From Caldilineaceae bacterium (GTDB lineage Bacteria > Chloroflexota > Anaerolineae > Caldilineales > Caldilineaceae), in assembly GCA_019637695.1 (NCBI GenBank), contig JAHBVG010000027.1, forward strand, positions 1 through 64,000: a stretch of 64,000 nt of DNA. Direction: 5' to 3'. Position 1 is the stretch's first letter; each line of letters begins with the position of its first letter. The position numbers were made by a program, and so were the translations under genes. The notes below the pieces were generated by a model. The model was not told where the DNA came from and did not search any database. It saw nothing but the letters and a program-made list of their open reading frames with translations. Below are positions 43,124 to 52,552 of the stretch, in pieces.

Positions 43124-44573
43124 GGGTGTATTTCACATTTAGGAAGGTAGGTAAATGGAGTTCCAGTCGGCATCGAAAGAGTGCTGCAAGACAGAGGCGC
43201 GAATGGGAAGCAGCCGGTTGATACCAGGACGACTCCAGCGCATGCCTGGGCCACAGAAGCGAGCTTTGAACTGTTTTGCTTCAGATTCAACAACGCCGGA
43301 ACCGATGAGGAGGCCATCTTCGCGGTTTTGCATATAGTTCATGCGGCGCTGATTGTTCTGGAAATAGGAGGCATGGGAGAGGAGGGAGTGGGCGTGGGCG
43401 GGGAGTTGGTCAGCGCGCTTGGTCAGCATGGAGGCGATTTGGTCGGCGTGGCCCTGATAGAGCAGGGTTTGGGTTGCATTGTACCAACAGGTGAGGGCCT
43501 GGGGTTTGTCGGGATAGTAGGATTGAGCGGCGGCATGTAAGTGGGTAGTGGCATGATACCAGTCGGTGGTCATGACTTTGGGCAGCAGGTATTCGTCAGC
43601 GAGATTCCAGATCCAAGCTGCGCCATCGCCCAGCACTTGGGTGTTGGTGGCGGCTGACCACTGACGTGCCTGGGCCTCTGCCCACATCTTACGACCCAAA
43701 GGGGCTGGTTCGCCCAAATGGGTGACATAGCTCTGCTGGCGGGCACAAGCCTGCTCCACCATTTCCTGGCTCTGCTCGTCCTTGACCATTTCTGACTCAA
43801 TCACAAAGAGGCAGCCCACCTTCAGTTCCTTCCATCCTTCTTTGCGTATATGCACCATCGCTCCATCCATGGACGCTCCCATCACCTCGCCGCACTGGGC
43901 TGGCTGGATAGGGGCTACTCCCCGTTGCGGCAATGCGTTCGCCTTTTCCTCTTTCTTCTTCTCCGCTGCCTCGAACTGCGCTCCCCACTTCTTCACCCGT
44001 CGCCAAATCGTGCTGTCCGAGATCGCTATCTTCCCGATCCGTTCCATCACCTGGGCGGCATCCTCATAACTGCTCGTCATCCCGCTCAGCCAGACCACCT
44101 GTTTGGCTATCTCTTCCGACCAGTGTTTGTCCCACACCGCCAGTTGCCGGTCCAGGGGGAAAATCCCGCTTCGACACCGGGAACAGTAGTAATAGCTTCG
44201 TTCTACCTCCAACTCCCCCACCAGACTCGTGATTTGTCTTGTCTGCTTATCCTTATACCTCATCTCTTCTCCACATCCCACACACGCTGGCCCAGGCACT
44301 GGCCTCACCGCTTCCTGTCGGTTTATCATCCCTTGCGCCATTTCCCTTTCCCACTCTTTCCCCACCTCTAGCACGATCCCCTCTATCGCCGCCAGCGTCG
44401 GGCCCTCCTCATTCCTCTCCCACTCCAGCAGCTTTTCGATGCTCTCTTCTGCCTGCGCCATCAGCTTCTTCTTCAGCTCTTCTCGATTCATCCTCTTTCC
44501 CTTTCCCTTTCTTTGCCTTTCACTTCTTTTCACCTATCTTATCCTCACTTCGCCCTCTTTCTGAAATACACCC
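43124..44573 (-). mobile_element. ISKra4-like insertion sequence, 1450 bp, with 8-bp target duplication
   Basis: Terminal inverted repeats begin GGGTGTATTTCA at both ends (12 bp perfect). The flanking direct repeats ATATCTAA are exact (43116-43123 and 44574-44581). One transposase gene fills the element. Complete and apparently recent. Confidence 0.9.
43139..44533 (-). CDS. ISKra4-like transposase
   Basis: 464 aa (start GTG 44533; Met15 at 44491 is an alternative). A zinc-binding N-terminal region CVGCGEEMRY and YYYCSRCRSG, a helix-turn-helix-like segment, then ASMDGAMVHIR and VLGDGAAWIWNLADEY (catalytic Asp residues) and IGSGVVESEAKQFKARF with GMRWSRPG (catalytic Glu), the pattern of ISKra4-group transposases. 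No frameshift. Codon use is like the neighbouring genes, so it is either well adapted or from a close relative. Confidence 0.85.
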   Translation of the reverse strand: MKRSERQRKGKGKRMNREELKKKLMAQAEESIEKLLEWERNEEGPTLAAIEGIVLEVGKEWEREMAQGMINRQEAVRPVPGPACVGCGEEMRYKDKQTRQITSLVGELEVERSYYYCSRCRSGIFPLDRQLAVWDKHWSEEIAKQVVWLSGMTSSYEDAAQVMERIGKIAISDSTIWRRVKKWGAQFEAAEKKKEEKANALPQRGVAPIQPAQCGEVMGASMDGAMVHIRKEGWKELKVGCLFVIESEMVKDEQSQEMVEQACARQQSYVTHLGEPAPLGRKMWAEAQARQWSAATNTQVLGDGAAWIWNLADEYLLPKVMTTDWYHATTHLHAAAQSYYPDKPQALTCWYNATQTLLYQGHADQIASMLTKRADQLPAHAHSLLSHASYFQNNQRRMNYMQNREDGLLIGSGVVESEAKQFKARFCGPGMRWSRPGINRLLPIRASVLQHSFDADWNSIYLPS

Positions 44574-44662
44574 ATATCTAATATCCAATATCCAATATCT
44601 CCAAATCTATGCTATGCTTCACTCGCAACTCATAATCTACAACTCGCACAAGGAGCAACCCG

Positions 44663-46081
44663 ATGGCTATGTTTTGGGGCGCAGATTTACCTTTAACCCT
44701 GGCGGTGGAACGATTGGCGGCAGCCTTTGGCGGGCTAGACGACAACACCCTGGACAGGCAGGGCTGGTCCTGGGGCGAGTATGGCGGCGTGCGCATGGCC
44801 TTGATCGGCACAGTTCAGGATCTCGACGATCTGGGCGCGGAAGTGCTGGCGCTGCGCCACGCCACTGGCAATCCGCCCACCATAGCGCAACGATTGCTAG
44901 CGCGTCATCACAGCGCTTATTGGAATCTGCGATCTCTGCTGGTAGGGCTGAGCGACGCCGATTTCACGAAGCCCCCTGCCGAGGGTGAATGGCCGGTACA
45001 GACGACGCTCTTCCACGTCATCCGCACGGAACGGGGCTTTCTCGCCACGATCCTGTTAGGATTGGCGGCGCAGCGCAGCGGAACAGAGGCGACCTTCGAT
45101 GGTGAACAGATGATGGTGCTCACCTTCCGCGCCGATCCTCCACCAGCGGAAAATGATTCGTCCTCGCAGATGCTCTCCGCCTATGCAAGGCTACACGAAC
45201 TTGTCCTGCAGGAGATGATCGGCCTTACCGATGGCGAACTGACAGCGCGAGCGCCTTTCTGGGAAGCAGCCCAACCGTCGGTCCGCTTTCGCCTCGGACG
45301 ATTCACTGCCCATCTCCACGAACACACTGTGCAGATCGAAAAGACACTGGCTGTGGTCGCTCCCCCCACCGAGGCCCGCTATCACATCCGCCGTCTCTAT
45401 CACGCCCTGGCTGAGGTGGAGAGCGCACTCTTCGGCGCGCCAGATCTAATCGAAGTCTGCGCAGATCTGGCGACGGTGATAGAGAGACGAATCGACGCGG
45501 TATTGGCCGCGCTGGCCGAAAGCCAGCACCTTTTCGAGGCGATCCGCAAGGGGGACGGGCTGGAGGTACAGCGGCTGGTGACACAGAACCGCCAACTGGT
45601 CAACGCCACCGATGCCAACCGGCTCTCAGCGCTGATGACGGCTGTCTATTACAACCAACATGCGATTGTGCAGATCCTACGCTCAGCCGGCGCTGAGGTG
45701 GATCTCTTCGCAGCCGCCGCGATTGGTCATCTGCCCGAGGTGGAGGCCCACTATCAGTGGAACCCTAAAACAGTCAACTGGGTGGCGCACGACGGGTTCA
45801 CGCCCCTACAACTGGCCTGCTTCTTCGGCCAGGAGGCAGTGGCGCGCTATTTATTGGAACGGGGGGCGGATGTCCACGCCGTCAGCCGCAATGCTGTGGG
45901 CATCCAGCCCATCCACGCCGCCGTGGCCGGGCGCAACGCGGCGATTGTCGAAGCTGTGGTGGCTGCCGGCGCCGATGTCAACGCCCGCCAGACCAGCGGC
46001 AACACTCCTCTGGAGGCAGCCCTCGAAAATAGGGACGAGGCGATTGAGCAGATCCTGCGCAACGCCGGCGCGACGGCGTAG
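44663..46081 (+). CDS. DinB-like domain fused to ankyrin repeats
   Basis: 472 aa. Residues 60-260 look like a DinB/maleylpyruvate-isomerase-type four-helix domain with His-containing ARHHSAYWNL, FHVIRTERG and HLHEHTVQIEK. From about residue 295 there are five or so ankyrin-like repeats (LMTAVYYNQHAIVQILRSAG, GFTPLQLACFFGQEAVARYL, GIQPIHAAVAGRNAAIVEAV, GNTPLEAALENRDEAIEQIL). The combination suggests a stress or thiol enzyme recruited to a protein partner. The start follows AAGGAG. It is directly downstream of the IS element. Confidence 0.8.
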   Translation: MAMFWGADLPLTLAVERLAAAFGGLDDNTLDRQGWSWGEYGGVRMALIGTVQDLDDLGAEVLALRHATGNPPTIAQRLLARHHSAYWNLRSLLVGLSDADFTKPPAEGEWPVQTTLFHVIRTERGFLATILLGLAAQRSGTEATFDGEQMMVLTFRADPPPAENDSSSQMLSAYARLHELVLQEMIGLTDGELTARAPFWEAAQPSVRFRLGRFTAHLHEHTVQIEKTLAVVAPPTEARYHIRRLYHALAEVESALFGAPDLIEVCADLATVIERRIDAVLAALAESQHLFEAIRKGDGLEVQRLVTQNRQLVNATDANRLSALMTAVYYNQHAIVQILRSAGAEVDLFAAAAIGHLPEVEAHYQWNPKTVNWVAHDGFTPLQLACFFGQEAVARYLLERGADVHAVSRNAVGIQPIHAAVAGRNAAIVEAVVAAGADVNARQTSGNTPLEAALENRDEAIEQILRNAGATA

Positions 46082-46136
46082 ATCCAGCGCAGAGCGGCGA
46101 AGTTTTTACGCAAAGGACAATTTCTCCAACTTCCTT

Positions 46137-46165
46137 TTGAAATATGACACCTGGGCTGCTATACT
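46137..46165 (+). promoter_or_regulatory. Sigma70-type promoter
   Basis: TTGAAA (46137-46142), 17-bp spacer, TATACT (46160-46165), leader of about 50 nt before the ATG at 46221 with AAGGAG. Confidence 0.65.
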
Positions 46166-46220
46166 GTGTTCCTTCCACTTTTTCTCGGTTACTTAAAATT
46201 AGCTGAAGGAGACGCCTCTG

Positions 46221-47660
46221 ATGCATACGCCCTACCCCCTTGCCCATTCTCGATTCCAAGGGCTACACCGTATCTTCGCTTTAATTTTGCTCGCCCTTTT
46301 GATTGCTGTCACCGCCCAATCTGCCAGGGCAGTCCACGCGACAGAGGCAGAGGTTGATGATTACGAGGTTTGGCTCACAGATCAAAACAACACAGTTGGA
46401 TTCACAGCAGAAACGCCACGCGGTACCCATGGTGGCAGGCTCATAATTTACAACAGCGCTGATCTCTATGGTGAGAATGGACCCGTCAACGATCCTCAGA
46501 TCATCGATATGGCCGAGCTTTTTGCCCTGGACGGAGGGTATAACGACACCGAGGCGAACGTCGTGCGCCCACACATGTTGACGACCAGCCCAGATCAGCG
46601 ATATGTGGCGCTTGCCTTTGTGGGCAGTGGACACGTTGCCATCATGGATGGGGCCAGCAAAGAGCCAAAGGCCCTCTTCCGCATGAGCCCGGGGGCAGGC
46701 GATGCACGTCAGGCACATGCTGCCTTTTGGACAGTGGATGGACGGGCGGTGATCGTCGCCAATCAGAACGGGAAACTGCTGGAACGGATCAACTACGATC
46801 CGGAAACCGATTCCTTTGTGCATGACACAGCGGCCACCCTCGATCTGGCGAATTGCACAACCCCAAGCGGCAACCCCTGCCAGACCTCTACCCCGGTGAG
46901 CGCGCTGGATCCGAACTATCTGGGTGAACACAATCGCCCCGACAATGCCCCGATCTGCCCGATCCTTACCAACCGCAGCGCCTATGTGACGCTACGCGGC
47001 GGTGGACTCTTTGTCGTCGATCCATATGCAACACCGATGGCGATTGTCGCTGCCTACGGGAACGCCTACGTAGGGCGTGATGGCTGCGGCGGTGTGCAAA
47101 ATTTCAAGGATGTCTACTTGAATGGTGGAACCGGAACCCTGGAGACGAATCCGTCTGAGTTCAGTCTCTACCATTTCAAGGATAATTTCCCCAGCGCGCC
47201 CGATAGTCTGCCTGACAATAGCCGCCGTACAATCTTCAAGGTCTTTTTCCGCGATGACAGTCCTCACCGCGACGCGCACGGCATGGCCAAGACAATGGGC
47301 CCAATCCGCTATCTCTGGCAGTTTGACCGCATGGCGAATGTTGCCGAAGTCTTCCGCTTACCCGGCGGACGGCACGTGACCACAATCGATCTGACGGAAA
47401 CAGGCGTCAGTAATGAGCCGAGCGTCGACCTGGTAGCACTCTCTCCACAGGGAGACCGTTTCTACGCCACACTGCGTGGACCCAAACCGCAGACTGGCGC
47501 TCACGCTGCCCATGGGGAAACACCCGGGCTGGGGATCGTAACAGTCACACATGGTGGCGCCAGTGGGAACCTGAGCCATGTCCTTGCCACCAGTTTCACC
47601 AACCCGCTAGATGAAAGTGAAGAAAGCGATCCGCACGGCATCACTGTCCGGCGTCGCTAG
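46221..47660 (+). CDS. Secreted beta-propeller-like protein
   Basis: 479 aa. The N-terminus is a Sec signal peptide (hydrophobic FALILLALLIAVTAQ followed by SARAVHA, cleavage near Ala-Val-His-Ala). The mature part has repeated blocks such as DQRYVALAFVGSGHVAIMDG, VDGRAVIVANQNGKLLERI and VALSPQGDRFYATLRGP, typical of seven-bladed YVTN/lactonase-like propellers. No lipobox. It may bind or process an extracellular ligand. It has its own promoter and sits alone between convergent genes. Confidence 0.75.
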   Translation: MHTPYPLAHSRFQGLHRIFALILLALLIAVTAQSARAVHATEAEVDDYEVWLTDQNNTVGFTAETPRGTHGGRLIIYNSADLYGENGPVNDPQIIDMAELFALDGGYNDTEANVVRPHMLTTSPDQRYVALAFVGSGHVAIMDGASKEPKALFRMSPGAGDARQAHAAFWTVDGRAVIVANQNGKLLERINYDPETDSFVHDTAATLDLANCTTPSGNPCQTSTPVSALDPNYLGEHNRPDNAPICPILTNRSAYVTLRGGGLFVVDPYATPMAIVAAYGNAYVGRDGCGGVQNFKDVYLNGGTGTLETNPSEFSLYHFKDNFPSAPDSLPDNSRRTIFKVFFRDDSPHRDAHGMAKTMGPIRYLWQFDRMANVAEVFRLPGGRHVTTIDLTETGVSNEPSVDLVALSPQGDRFYATLRGPKPQTGAHAAHGETPGLGIVTVTHGGASGNLSHVLATSFTNPLDESEESDPHGITVRRR

Positions 47661-47667
47661 TGTTTGT

Positions 47668-47761
47668 AGGGGCGTACCCCCGTGTACGCCCAGCACAGGC
47701 GGGCACAGAGTGGGCGTAGTGCGTGGTGCATCGATTCATAGATGTACCACGCACTATGCCC
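47668..47761. terminator. Bidirectional hairpins between convergent genes
   Basis: GGGCGTAC/GTACGCCC (47668-47689) and a 21-bp imperfect stem GGGCGTAGTGCGTGGTGCAT against ATGTACCACGCACTATGCCC (47712-47761, two mismatches). No clean T-tract. Position between convergent genes suggests transcription termination. Confidence 0.5.
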
Positions 47762-47773
47762 GCAACTGCAGAA

Positions 47774-49036
47774 TCATTTTACCGCCGAAGATTTACCTGG
47801 AATCTGAACCAGGCTCGGTCTTCGTTGCACACCCCACATAATCACCGCCCCTACCACACAGAGGATGACGCCAATCAGGAAGAGTTGGGGATATCCCCAG
47901 CGGACGGCAACATAGCCGCCCACCAGGCTGATAGTGCCAAAGCTCAGCCCCATCACTGTGGACGAAATCCCGTAGGCCAGCGAGCGCCAGTGGCGATCCA
48001 CGCTCTCCATTTGATAGATTTGTAGCGCTGGCATCCACAGCGCGGTCAGTCCGAGGACCCCGGCGCGGCCTATCCCCGCGCCCAGCAGATTTTGGCTCGC
48101 CCCCAGCGGCAACAGGATCAGCGCGCTCAACATCGCCGTCGCCATCAGCACCCGTCCATTGCCCCAGCGCAGGGCCAGCCTCGGTCCCATCAACGGGGCG
48201 AAGACGGCCAGCGCCTGCCCCGCGCCGTTGATCAGCCCAATCAGCGATGGGGAAAGGCGCAGTTCCGTGTCGAGATAGGGATTGCAGAAAGACTGGCAGG
48301 TGGCCCACCCGGCGTTGACAAGGTAGACGTGGAGTACCACCAACGCCACCGGCCAGACTGGAAAGGGGGTATGCACTTGCTCTTTGGTTGCCACCTCTGC
48401 CACCTGCGCCAGTGGGCGGATGCGCAGCAAAAAGACAAAGCCAATGACGCAGATAAGGACGCTGATCCATAGGCCGAGCCGGTACGGGCCGGGATCATCC
48501 AACGTCTGCCCGAGAAAGACAGCAAGCAGATCGGGGAGGACGCCGCCCAAAACCGTGCCCACCAGCGTTCCCAATCCGCGCAGCGCGGCATTGAGGGCAT
48601 AGGCGTCGTTGCGGTTGTGTTCAGCGGTAGCCACCATAAAGGCTGGGATCAAGTTGATGGCAAAGAGCGCCCAGCCTGTGGTGGTGACCAACTGCGAAAG
48701 GATCGGCCAGGTCGTCTGCCAGCCAGACGGCATCATTTCGGTGAGCGGCAGGATCACCATCCCCAACAACGTGAGGAGGCCGCCTAAGCGCATGGCCGGC
48801 ACCAGCCCAATGCGATCCCCAATCGCGGCGGCGGGCAGGCTCATGATCATCCATGTGAACGCGCCCGACGCGTTGAAAAGCCCCACGTATTCCGGTCCAT
48901 ACCCTAACCGCAGCACGTAGAGGATCTTCAACAGTTGCTGAATACCAAAAAAGCTGACCGACATCAAACTGGAAACAATCAACAGCCGTTTGACATCTGG
49001 CCGAAAGCGATGATACGAAGAAAACGGTAAGTTCAC
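47774..49036 (-). CDS. MFS transporter, sugar-acid type
   Basis: 420 aa from a GTG at 49036 after TTGGAG; the frame also opens at a TTG at 49090 inside repeats, unlikely to be used. About 12 hydrophobic helices; MSLPAAAIGDRIGLVPAMRL is the loop 2-3 motif. It is the last gene of a minus-strand module with two dehydratases, an RraA-like lyase and an FAD oxidase, so it may import the aldonic or uronic acid that they degrade. Inference from context only. Confidence 0.8.
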   Translation of the reverse strand: MNLPFSSYHRFRPDVKRLLIVSSLMSVSFFGIQQLLKILYVLRLGYGPEYVGLFNASGAFTWMIMSLPAAAIGDRIGLVPAMRLGGLLTLLGMVILPLTEMMPSGWQTTWPILSQLVTTTGWALFAINLIPAFMVATAEHNRNDAYALNAALRGLGTLVGTVLGGVLPDLLAVFLGQTLDDPGPYRLGLWISVLICVIGFVFLLRIRPLAQVAEVATKEQVHTPFPVWPVALVVLHVYLVNAGWATCQSFCNPYLDTELRLSPSLIGLINGAGQALAVFAPLMGPRLALRWGNGRVLMATAMLSALILLPLGASQNLLGAGIGRAGVLGLTALWMPALQIYQMESVDRHWRSLAYGISSTVMGLSFGTISLVGGYVAVRWGYPQLFLIGVILCVVGAVIMWGVQRRPSLVQIPGKSSAVK

Positions 49037-49067
49037 AGCAGATAACTCCAAAAGAGACGGCAGGCAG

Positions 49068-49172
49068 GTTGCAAGTTTGCAGGTTTGCAAGTTTGCAAGT
49101 CACAATTCGCAACCCGCCCCTCGTTTGTTCACGCACCACGCACTACGCACTACGCCCCTCGCAACTCGCCCC
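49068..49172. repeat. Inverted 7-8-nt repeat
   Basis: The left side has GCAAGTTT/GCAGGTTT units; the right has CGCACTA and CGCAACTCGCCCC units reaching the dehydratase stop codon at 49173. Confidence 0.55.
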
Positions 49173-50327
49173 TCACTTCACCCGCACGCAGGGCTGATTT
49201 TTGAGGAAGTCGTCGTTGAGTTCCACGCCCAGCCCCGGCTCGGTGGGGATGGGCAGATAGCCGTCCACGATCTGTTTCTCCAACGGGTTGAGGACCACCT
49301 CATAATGCTCGGCGGGCCGGTAGGGGAAGGTTTCCTGAATAATGAAGTTTGGGATACAGGCGTCCACCTGCACCGAGGCGGCGGTCATCACCGGCGAGGC
49401 GCAGTTGTGCGGTTGTATGTGGATGTTGTAGGTCTCGGCGTGGGCTGCGATCTTCTTCACCTCCATAATGCCGCCAGCCAGCCCCAAGTCCGGTTGGAGG
49501 ATGGCAAGGGCCTGGCGCTCGATGTACTGGCGAAAGCCATAGCGGGTATAGAGCCGTTCGCCGGCGGCCAGCGGAATGTTGACGCTCTCGGCCACCTTCG
49601 CCATCACGTCCACGTTGAGCGCGTCCACCGGCTCCTCGTAGAAGAAGGGATTGAGTTCCTCCAGGCGCTGACCGGCGCGGATGGCCGACGTCACCCCCAA
49701 ATTGCCGTGGACCTCGACACAGATGATGAAATCAGGGCCGCCGACCTCGCGCACGGCAGCCACGCGCGCCACGGCCAGATCCTCCATAACCTTGTCCAAC
49801 GCCCGCTTGGGATAGGTCAACACGCCGTCGGGCGTCATGCGGAAGGGATCGAACTTCACGGCTTTGAAGCCGTCGGCCATGATCTTCTGAATCGGTTCAG
49901 CCCACTCAGACGGATGGTTGTAGCTGTGATACCAACCGTTGGCATAGGCGAGCAATTTGTCGTGGCATCTGCCGCCCAACAACTCGTAGACCGGCACACC
50001 CAACGCCTTGCCCTTAATGTCCCACAGGGCATGGTCGATGGCGCTCATACCGCCGAAGACAACCGGTCCGCCGCCCTGCGCCCAAAAGCTCTTGCGGTAC
50101 ATGGTGTCCCAAAGGTGTTCGATGCGCATGGGATCGGCGCCGATCAAAAAGGCCTCGGCCAGATTCTTCACCATGCCTGCGCCGGCGGAGCCGCCCGATC
50201 CATAGGCCAGCCCCACCTCGCCCACCCCGCTGATCCCCTCGTCAGTGCGAATTCGGATCAGCACCGGGTGCCAGTTGGGGGTGTTTTTGTATTCGACTTC
50301 GTAGATTTCGACTTCGGTGATCTTCAT
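49173..50327 (-). CDS. Enolase-superfamily acid-sugar dehydratase (MR/MLE)
   Basis: 384 aa. Mandelate-racemase-like fold. The capping domain is at the N-terminus, and FKAVKFDPF supplies the Lys-rich active-site strand. Metal ligands are in CVEVHGNLGV, FFYEEPVD and AAGERLYTR, and the general base His in QPHNCASPV. Such enzymes dehydrate galactonate, gluconate or related acids to 2-keto-3-deoxy sugars. The ATG follows AAAGGAG. Next to the UxuA-like gene in the same direction. Exact acid not visible. Confidence 0.88.
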   Translation of the reverse strand: MKITEVEIYEVEYKNTPNWHPVLIRIRTDEGISGVGEVGLAYGSGGSAGAGMVKNLAEAFLIGADPMRIEHLWDTMYRKSFWAQGGGPVVFGGMSAIDHALWDIKGKALGVPVYELLGGRCHDKLLAYANGWYHSYNHPSEWAEPIQKIMADGFKAVKFDPFRMTPDGVLTYPKRALDKVMEDLAVARVAAVREVGGPDFIICVEVHGNLGVTSAIRAGQRLEELNPFFYEEPVDALNVDVMAKVAESVNIPLAAGERLYTRYGFRQYIERQALAILQPDLGLAGGIMEVKKIAAHAETYNIHIQPHNCASPVMTAASVQVDACIPNFIIQETFPYRPAEHYEVVLNPLEKQIVDGYLPIPTEPGLGVELNDDFLKNQPCVRVK

Positions 50328-50338
50328 CTCAACTCCTT

Positions 50339-50507
50339 TGATTGACGATTGACGATTGATGATTGATGATTTACGATTGTCTGGCCGGGATGGTGATTCA
50401 ACATTGGTAACTATTCTTCAGGGGTACATTGTGAGCCCAAATTGACCAACCACGTTGGGAGATCCCAACGAGACAATCGTCAATCATCAATCATCAATCG
50501 TTAATTA
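50339..50507. repeat. Inverted heptanucleotide repeat (GATTGAC type)
   Basis: Left arm 50339-50381: GATTGAC x2, GATTGAT x2, GATTTAC. Right arm 50472-50507 has the complementary ATCGTCA/ATCATCA units and reaches the TAA of the UxuA-like gene. Loop about 90 bp. Confidence 0.7.
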
Positions 50508-51461
50508 TCCTGCCAGCCCGGCCAGCAACGCCTTGATGTACCCAATCGAATAGCCCCAGCCGATGTCTTTGGTTTTGTTGTCGCCGGGGATGGTGGGGAT
50601 GTGGTCAGGATTTATATACCCTTGAAAGCCGACTTTGTGCAACTCCCTGAGGATCTTCGCCATGTTGAGATCGCCGTCGTCGAGCAGGGTCTCTTCGTAA
50701 GCGCCGGCGCTGGCAAGGCTGCCGCGCACATTGCGCATGTGGACCATGAAGATTTTGCCCTTGCGCCCGTAATGGTTGATCTCGTCGATCACCAGCGAAC
50801 TGCCGCCAGCCTCGGCGCGGGTGCCAATACAGTAGACGTAGCCCACATTGGGGCTGGGGAAGGCGTCGATGACGCGGTGAAAGCCGATGCCGCCGAAGGG
50901 CGTCTCCACGTTGGGCGTGTCCGACGGGTGGACGGCGAGCTTGATGTCGTACTCCTCGGCAATGGGGACCAAGCGCTCGAAGGCCACACAGAAGCGGCTC
51001 CACCAGCGATCCAATTCGGCGCGGCTGGGGAGTTCCACGGGCGTGCGCGCCAGCGTCTCGGCGCGGGCCCTATAGCCGCCGCGGTGCGAGGTCTGGTAGC
51101 GTTCCATCATCTGCTTGAAGACATCGCCCTCAAAGCGCTGCCGGGCAATGGGGATGCGCGCCCTGCCGAAGACCTCCAACGCCTTGCACACATTGTTCAA
51201 CTCGTCCTCAGCACCGGCTTTCTCCTGCATGAAGACCTCGGTGAAATCGGGCAGCGTCACCCGGTTGATCTCCATGCCCAAAGATCGCAGCCGCCTGCGC
51301 AGGGCGAGGACGCCTTCCAGATCTGGGTAGCCATGTTCGCGAACGCCGGGCATCTCCGTGTCGCCGCCGAAATCAATCGCGTCCGCGCCCAACGCCACCC
51401 GCTGGCGAATGAACGTGTCCGTAATCTCGGCGTGGTGGCTGAAGACTGAGACTCGTATCAT
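50505..51461 (-). CDS. Mannonate dehydratase-like TIM-barrel protein (UxuA family)
   Basis: 318 aa from the ATG at 51461 after AAAGGA; the open frame upstream reads through a repeat. KLAVHPSDTP, FMVHMRNVRG, LDDGDLNMAKILRELHKVGF and INPDHIPT match the metal-binding and catalytic segments of UxuA, which dehydrates D-mannonate to 2-keto-3-deoxygluconate. It differs from the enolase-type ManD at 41797, so the window encodes two unrelated enzyme types for the same kind of reaction. Part of the sugar-acid module. Confidence 0.85.
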   Translation of the reverse strand: MIRVSVFSHHAEITDTFIRQRVALGADAIDFGGDTEMPGVREHGYPDLEGVLALRRRLRSLGMEINRVTLPDFTEVFMQEKAGAEDELNNVCKALEVFGRARIPIARQRFEGDVFKQMMERYQTSHRGGYRARAETLARTPVELPSRAELDRWWSRFCVAFERLVPIAEEYDIKLAVHPSDTPNVETPFGGIGFHRVIDAFPSPNVGYVYCIGTRAEAGGSSLVIDEINHYGRKGKIFMVHMRNVRGSLASAGAYEETLLDDGDLNMAKILRELHKVGFQGYINPDHIPTIPGDNKTKDIGWGYSIGYIKALLAGLAG

Positions 51462-51489
51462 GTTGTGATCCTTTCTTAGGGAGGGATAG

Positions 51490-51558
51490 AGTATTGGATA
51501 TTGGGTATTGGACACCTTGAGCATCGTCGGCTCAATACCTAATATCCAATATCCAATC
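51490..51558. repeat. Inverted heptanucleotide repeat (TATTGGA type)
   Basis: GAGTATTGGATATTGGGTAT pairs with CCTAATATCCAATATCCAAT. The right arm ends 2 bp from the stop codon of the RraA-like gene. Confidence 0.65.
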
Positions 51559-51559
51559 T

Positions 51560-52441
51560 TCACCACGTCCGCTCTTTGAGTAACTCCTGAATTGCCTGGC
51601 GTGGAACCGACAATTCGTCCATGTGATCTTCGAGCCAGCGCGAGAAGTCGGCTTCGATATGATCTTCCCAGCGGCGGTCGATCTCGCCGGAGGTGTAGAC
51701 GCCTTCGCGCAGACGCTGTTTGCCGAAGTCATCGCGCAGGCGGATGAGTTCGGAAGTCTTCACGACTTTCTCGGCCAGATGGGGCGGCACGAAGATGACG
51801 CCATCCTTGCGGCCCAGGACCACATCGCCGGGCATCACCGTCACCTGCCCGATGCGGGTGGGGCAGTTGACGCCGAGCAGCATGATGGTGGGCGAGGCAT
51901 ACGTCGGGTGGAGGCCGCGCACGAAGCTGACGAAGCCCGGCAACTCTTCGATGCCATCAATGTCGCGCACCGCGGCATCGTGGACGACGCCGTTGCCCGA
52001 CTTGCTCCAGATCGAGGTCGCCAGATTGTCGCCGATGATCGGCCCCTGCTCGATCTTGCCGAAGACATCGGCCACGTAGACATCCCCCGGCGTCAGCATG
52101 TCGATGGGCCACGAGATCTGATCGCCGATGCAGCCCAACCGCGATCCTTTCTCCTCCATCACCCGGCGCATTTCTGGACGTCGCGGCATGTACATCGCCG
52201 TCAGCGCCCGCCCCACCAGCACCCCGCCCGGGTGGGTGCAGATAAAGCCGTCGGCGTATTGATGATGGTAGCCATCCCCGCGCAGCACGCCCCACGCCTG
52301 GGTAATGGTGACCTGCTTCATACGCTCGATGATACCATCCGCTACCTTCGGGCGACCGTCGGCAAAACGCTCACCGGTCCAATCAGGCGTGTAGTCGATC
52401 AATTCCTGGGGTGAGAGGTTAAAGGGAGCGAACTTTTCCAT
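51560..52441 (-). CDS. RraA-like / 4-hydroxy-4-methyl-2-oxoglutarate aldolase family protein
   Basis: 293 aa. GDNLATSIWSKSGNGVVHDA and RDIDGI match the RraA/HMG-aldolase active-site stretch, in which Arg and Asp bind metal and substrate. The C-terminal about 80 residues are extra. Members cleave 2-oxo-4-hydroxy acids or inhibit RNase E; the operon neighbours, which produce keto-deoxy acids, favour a lyase role here. The start (MEKFAP) has AAAGGAT upstream. Confidence 0.82.
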   Translation of the reverse strand: MEKFAPFNLSPQELIDYTPDWTGERFADGRPKVADGIIERMKQVTITQAWGVLRGDGYHHQYADGFICTHPGGVLVGRALTAMYMPRRPEMRRVMEEKGSRLGCIGDQISWPIDMLTPGDVYVADVFGKIEQGPIIGDNLATSIWSKSGNGVVHDAAVRDIDGIEELPGFVSFVRGLHPTYASPTIMLLGVNCPTRIGQVTVMPGDVVLGRKDGVIFVPPHLAEKVVKTSELIRLRDDFGKQRLREGVYTSGEIDRRWEDHIEADFSRWLEDHMDELSVPRQAIQELLKERTW

Positions 52442-52518
52442 GAGTTATCCTTTGGGTGGGGGTGAAACCAATTCCTGCACCTGCCGGGTTTTCTGCAACC
52501 CGACGGGTTTTGAATCAC

Positions 52519-52552
52519 AGACCCGCCAGGTTACAGAAAACCTGGCAGGTCT
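52519..52552 (-). terminator. Hairpin at the end of the FAD/Fe-S oxidase gene
   Basis: AGACCCGCCAGGTT pairs with AACCTGGCAGGTCT (13 of 14). It overlaps the stop codon of the gene at 52551 and resembles the stem at 4233-4268. A further GCCGGGTT/AACCCGAC stem precedes it. Confidence 0.5.

Noticed and set aside
44239..44988. 249-codon plus-strand frame across the IS end and the DinB-ankyrin start
   Set aside because: It runs antisense through the transposase and out of frame in the next gene; Pro/Ser/Leu-rich low-complexity translation with no domain.
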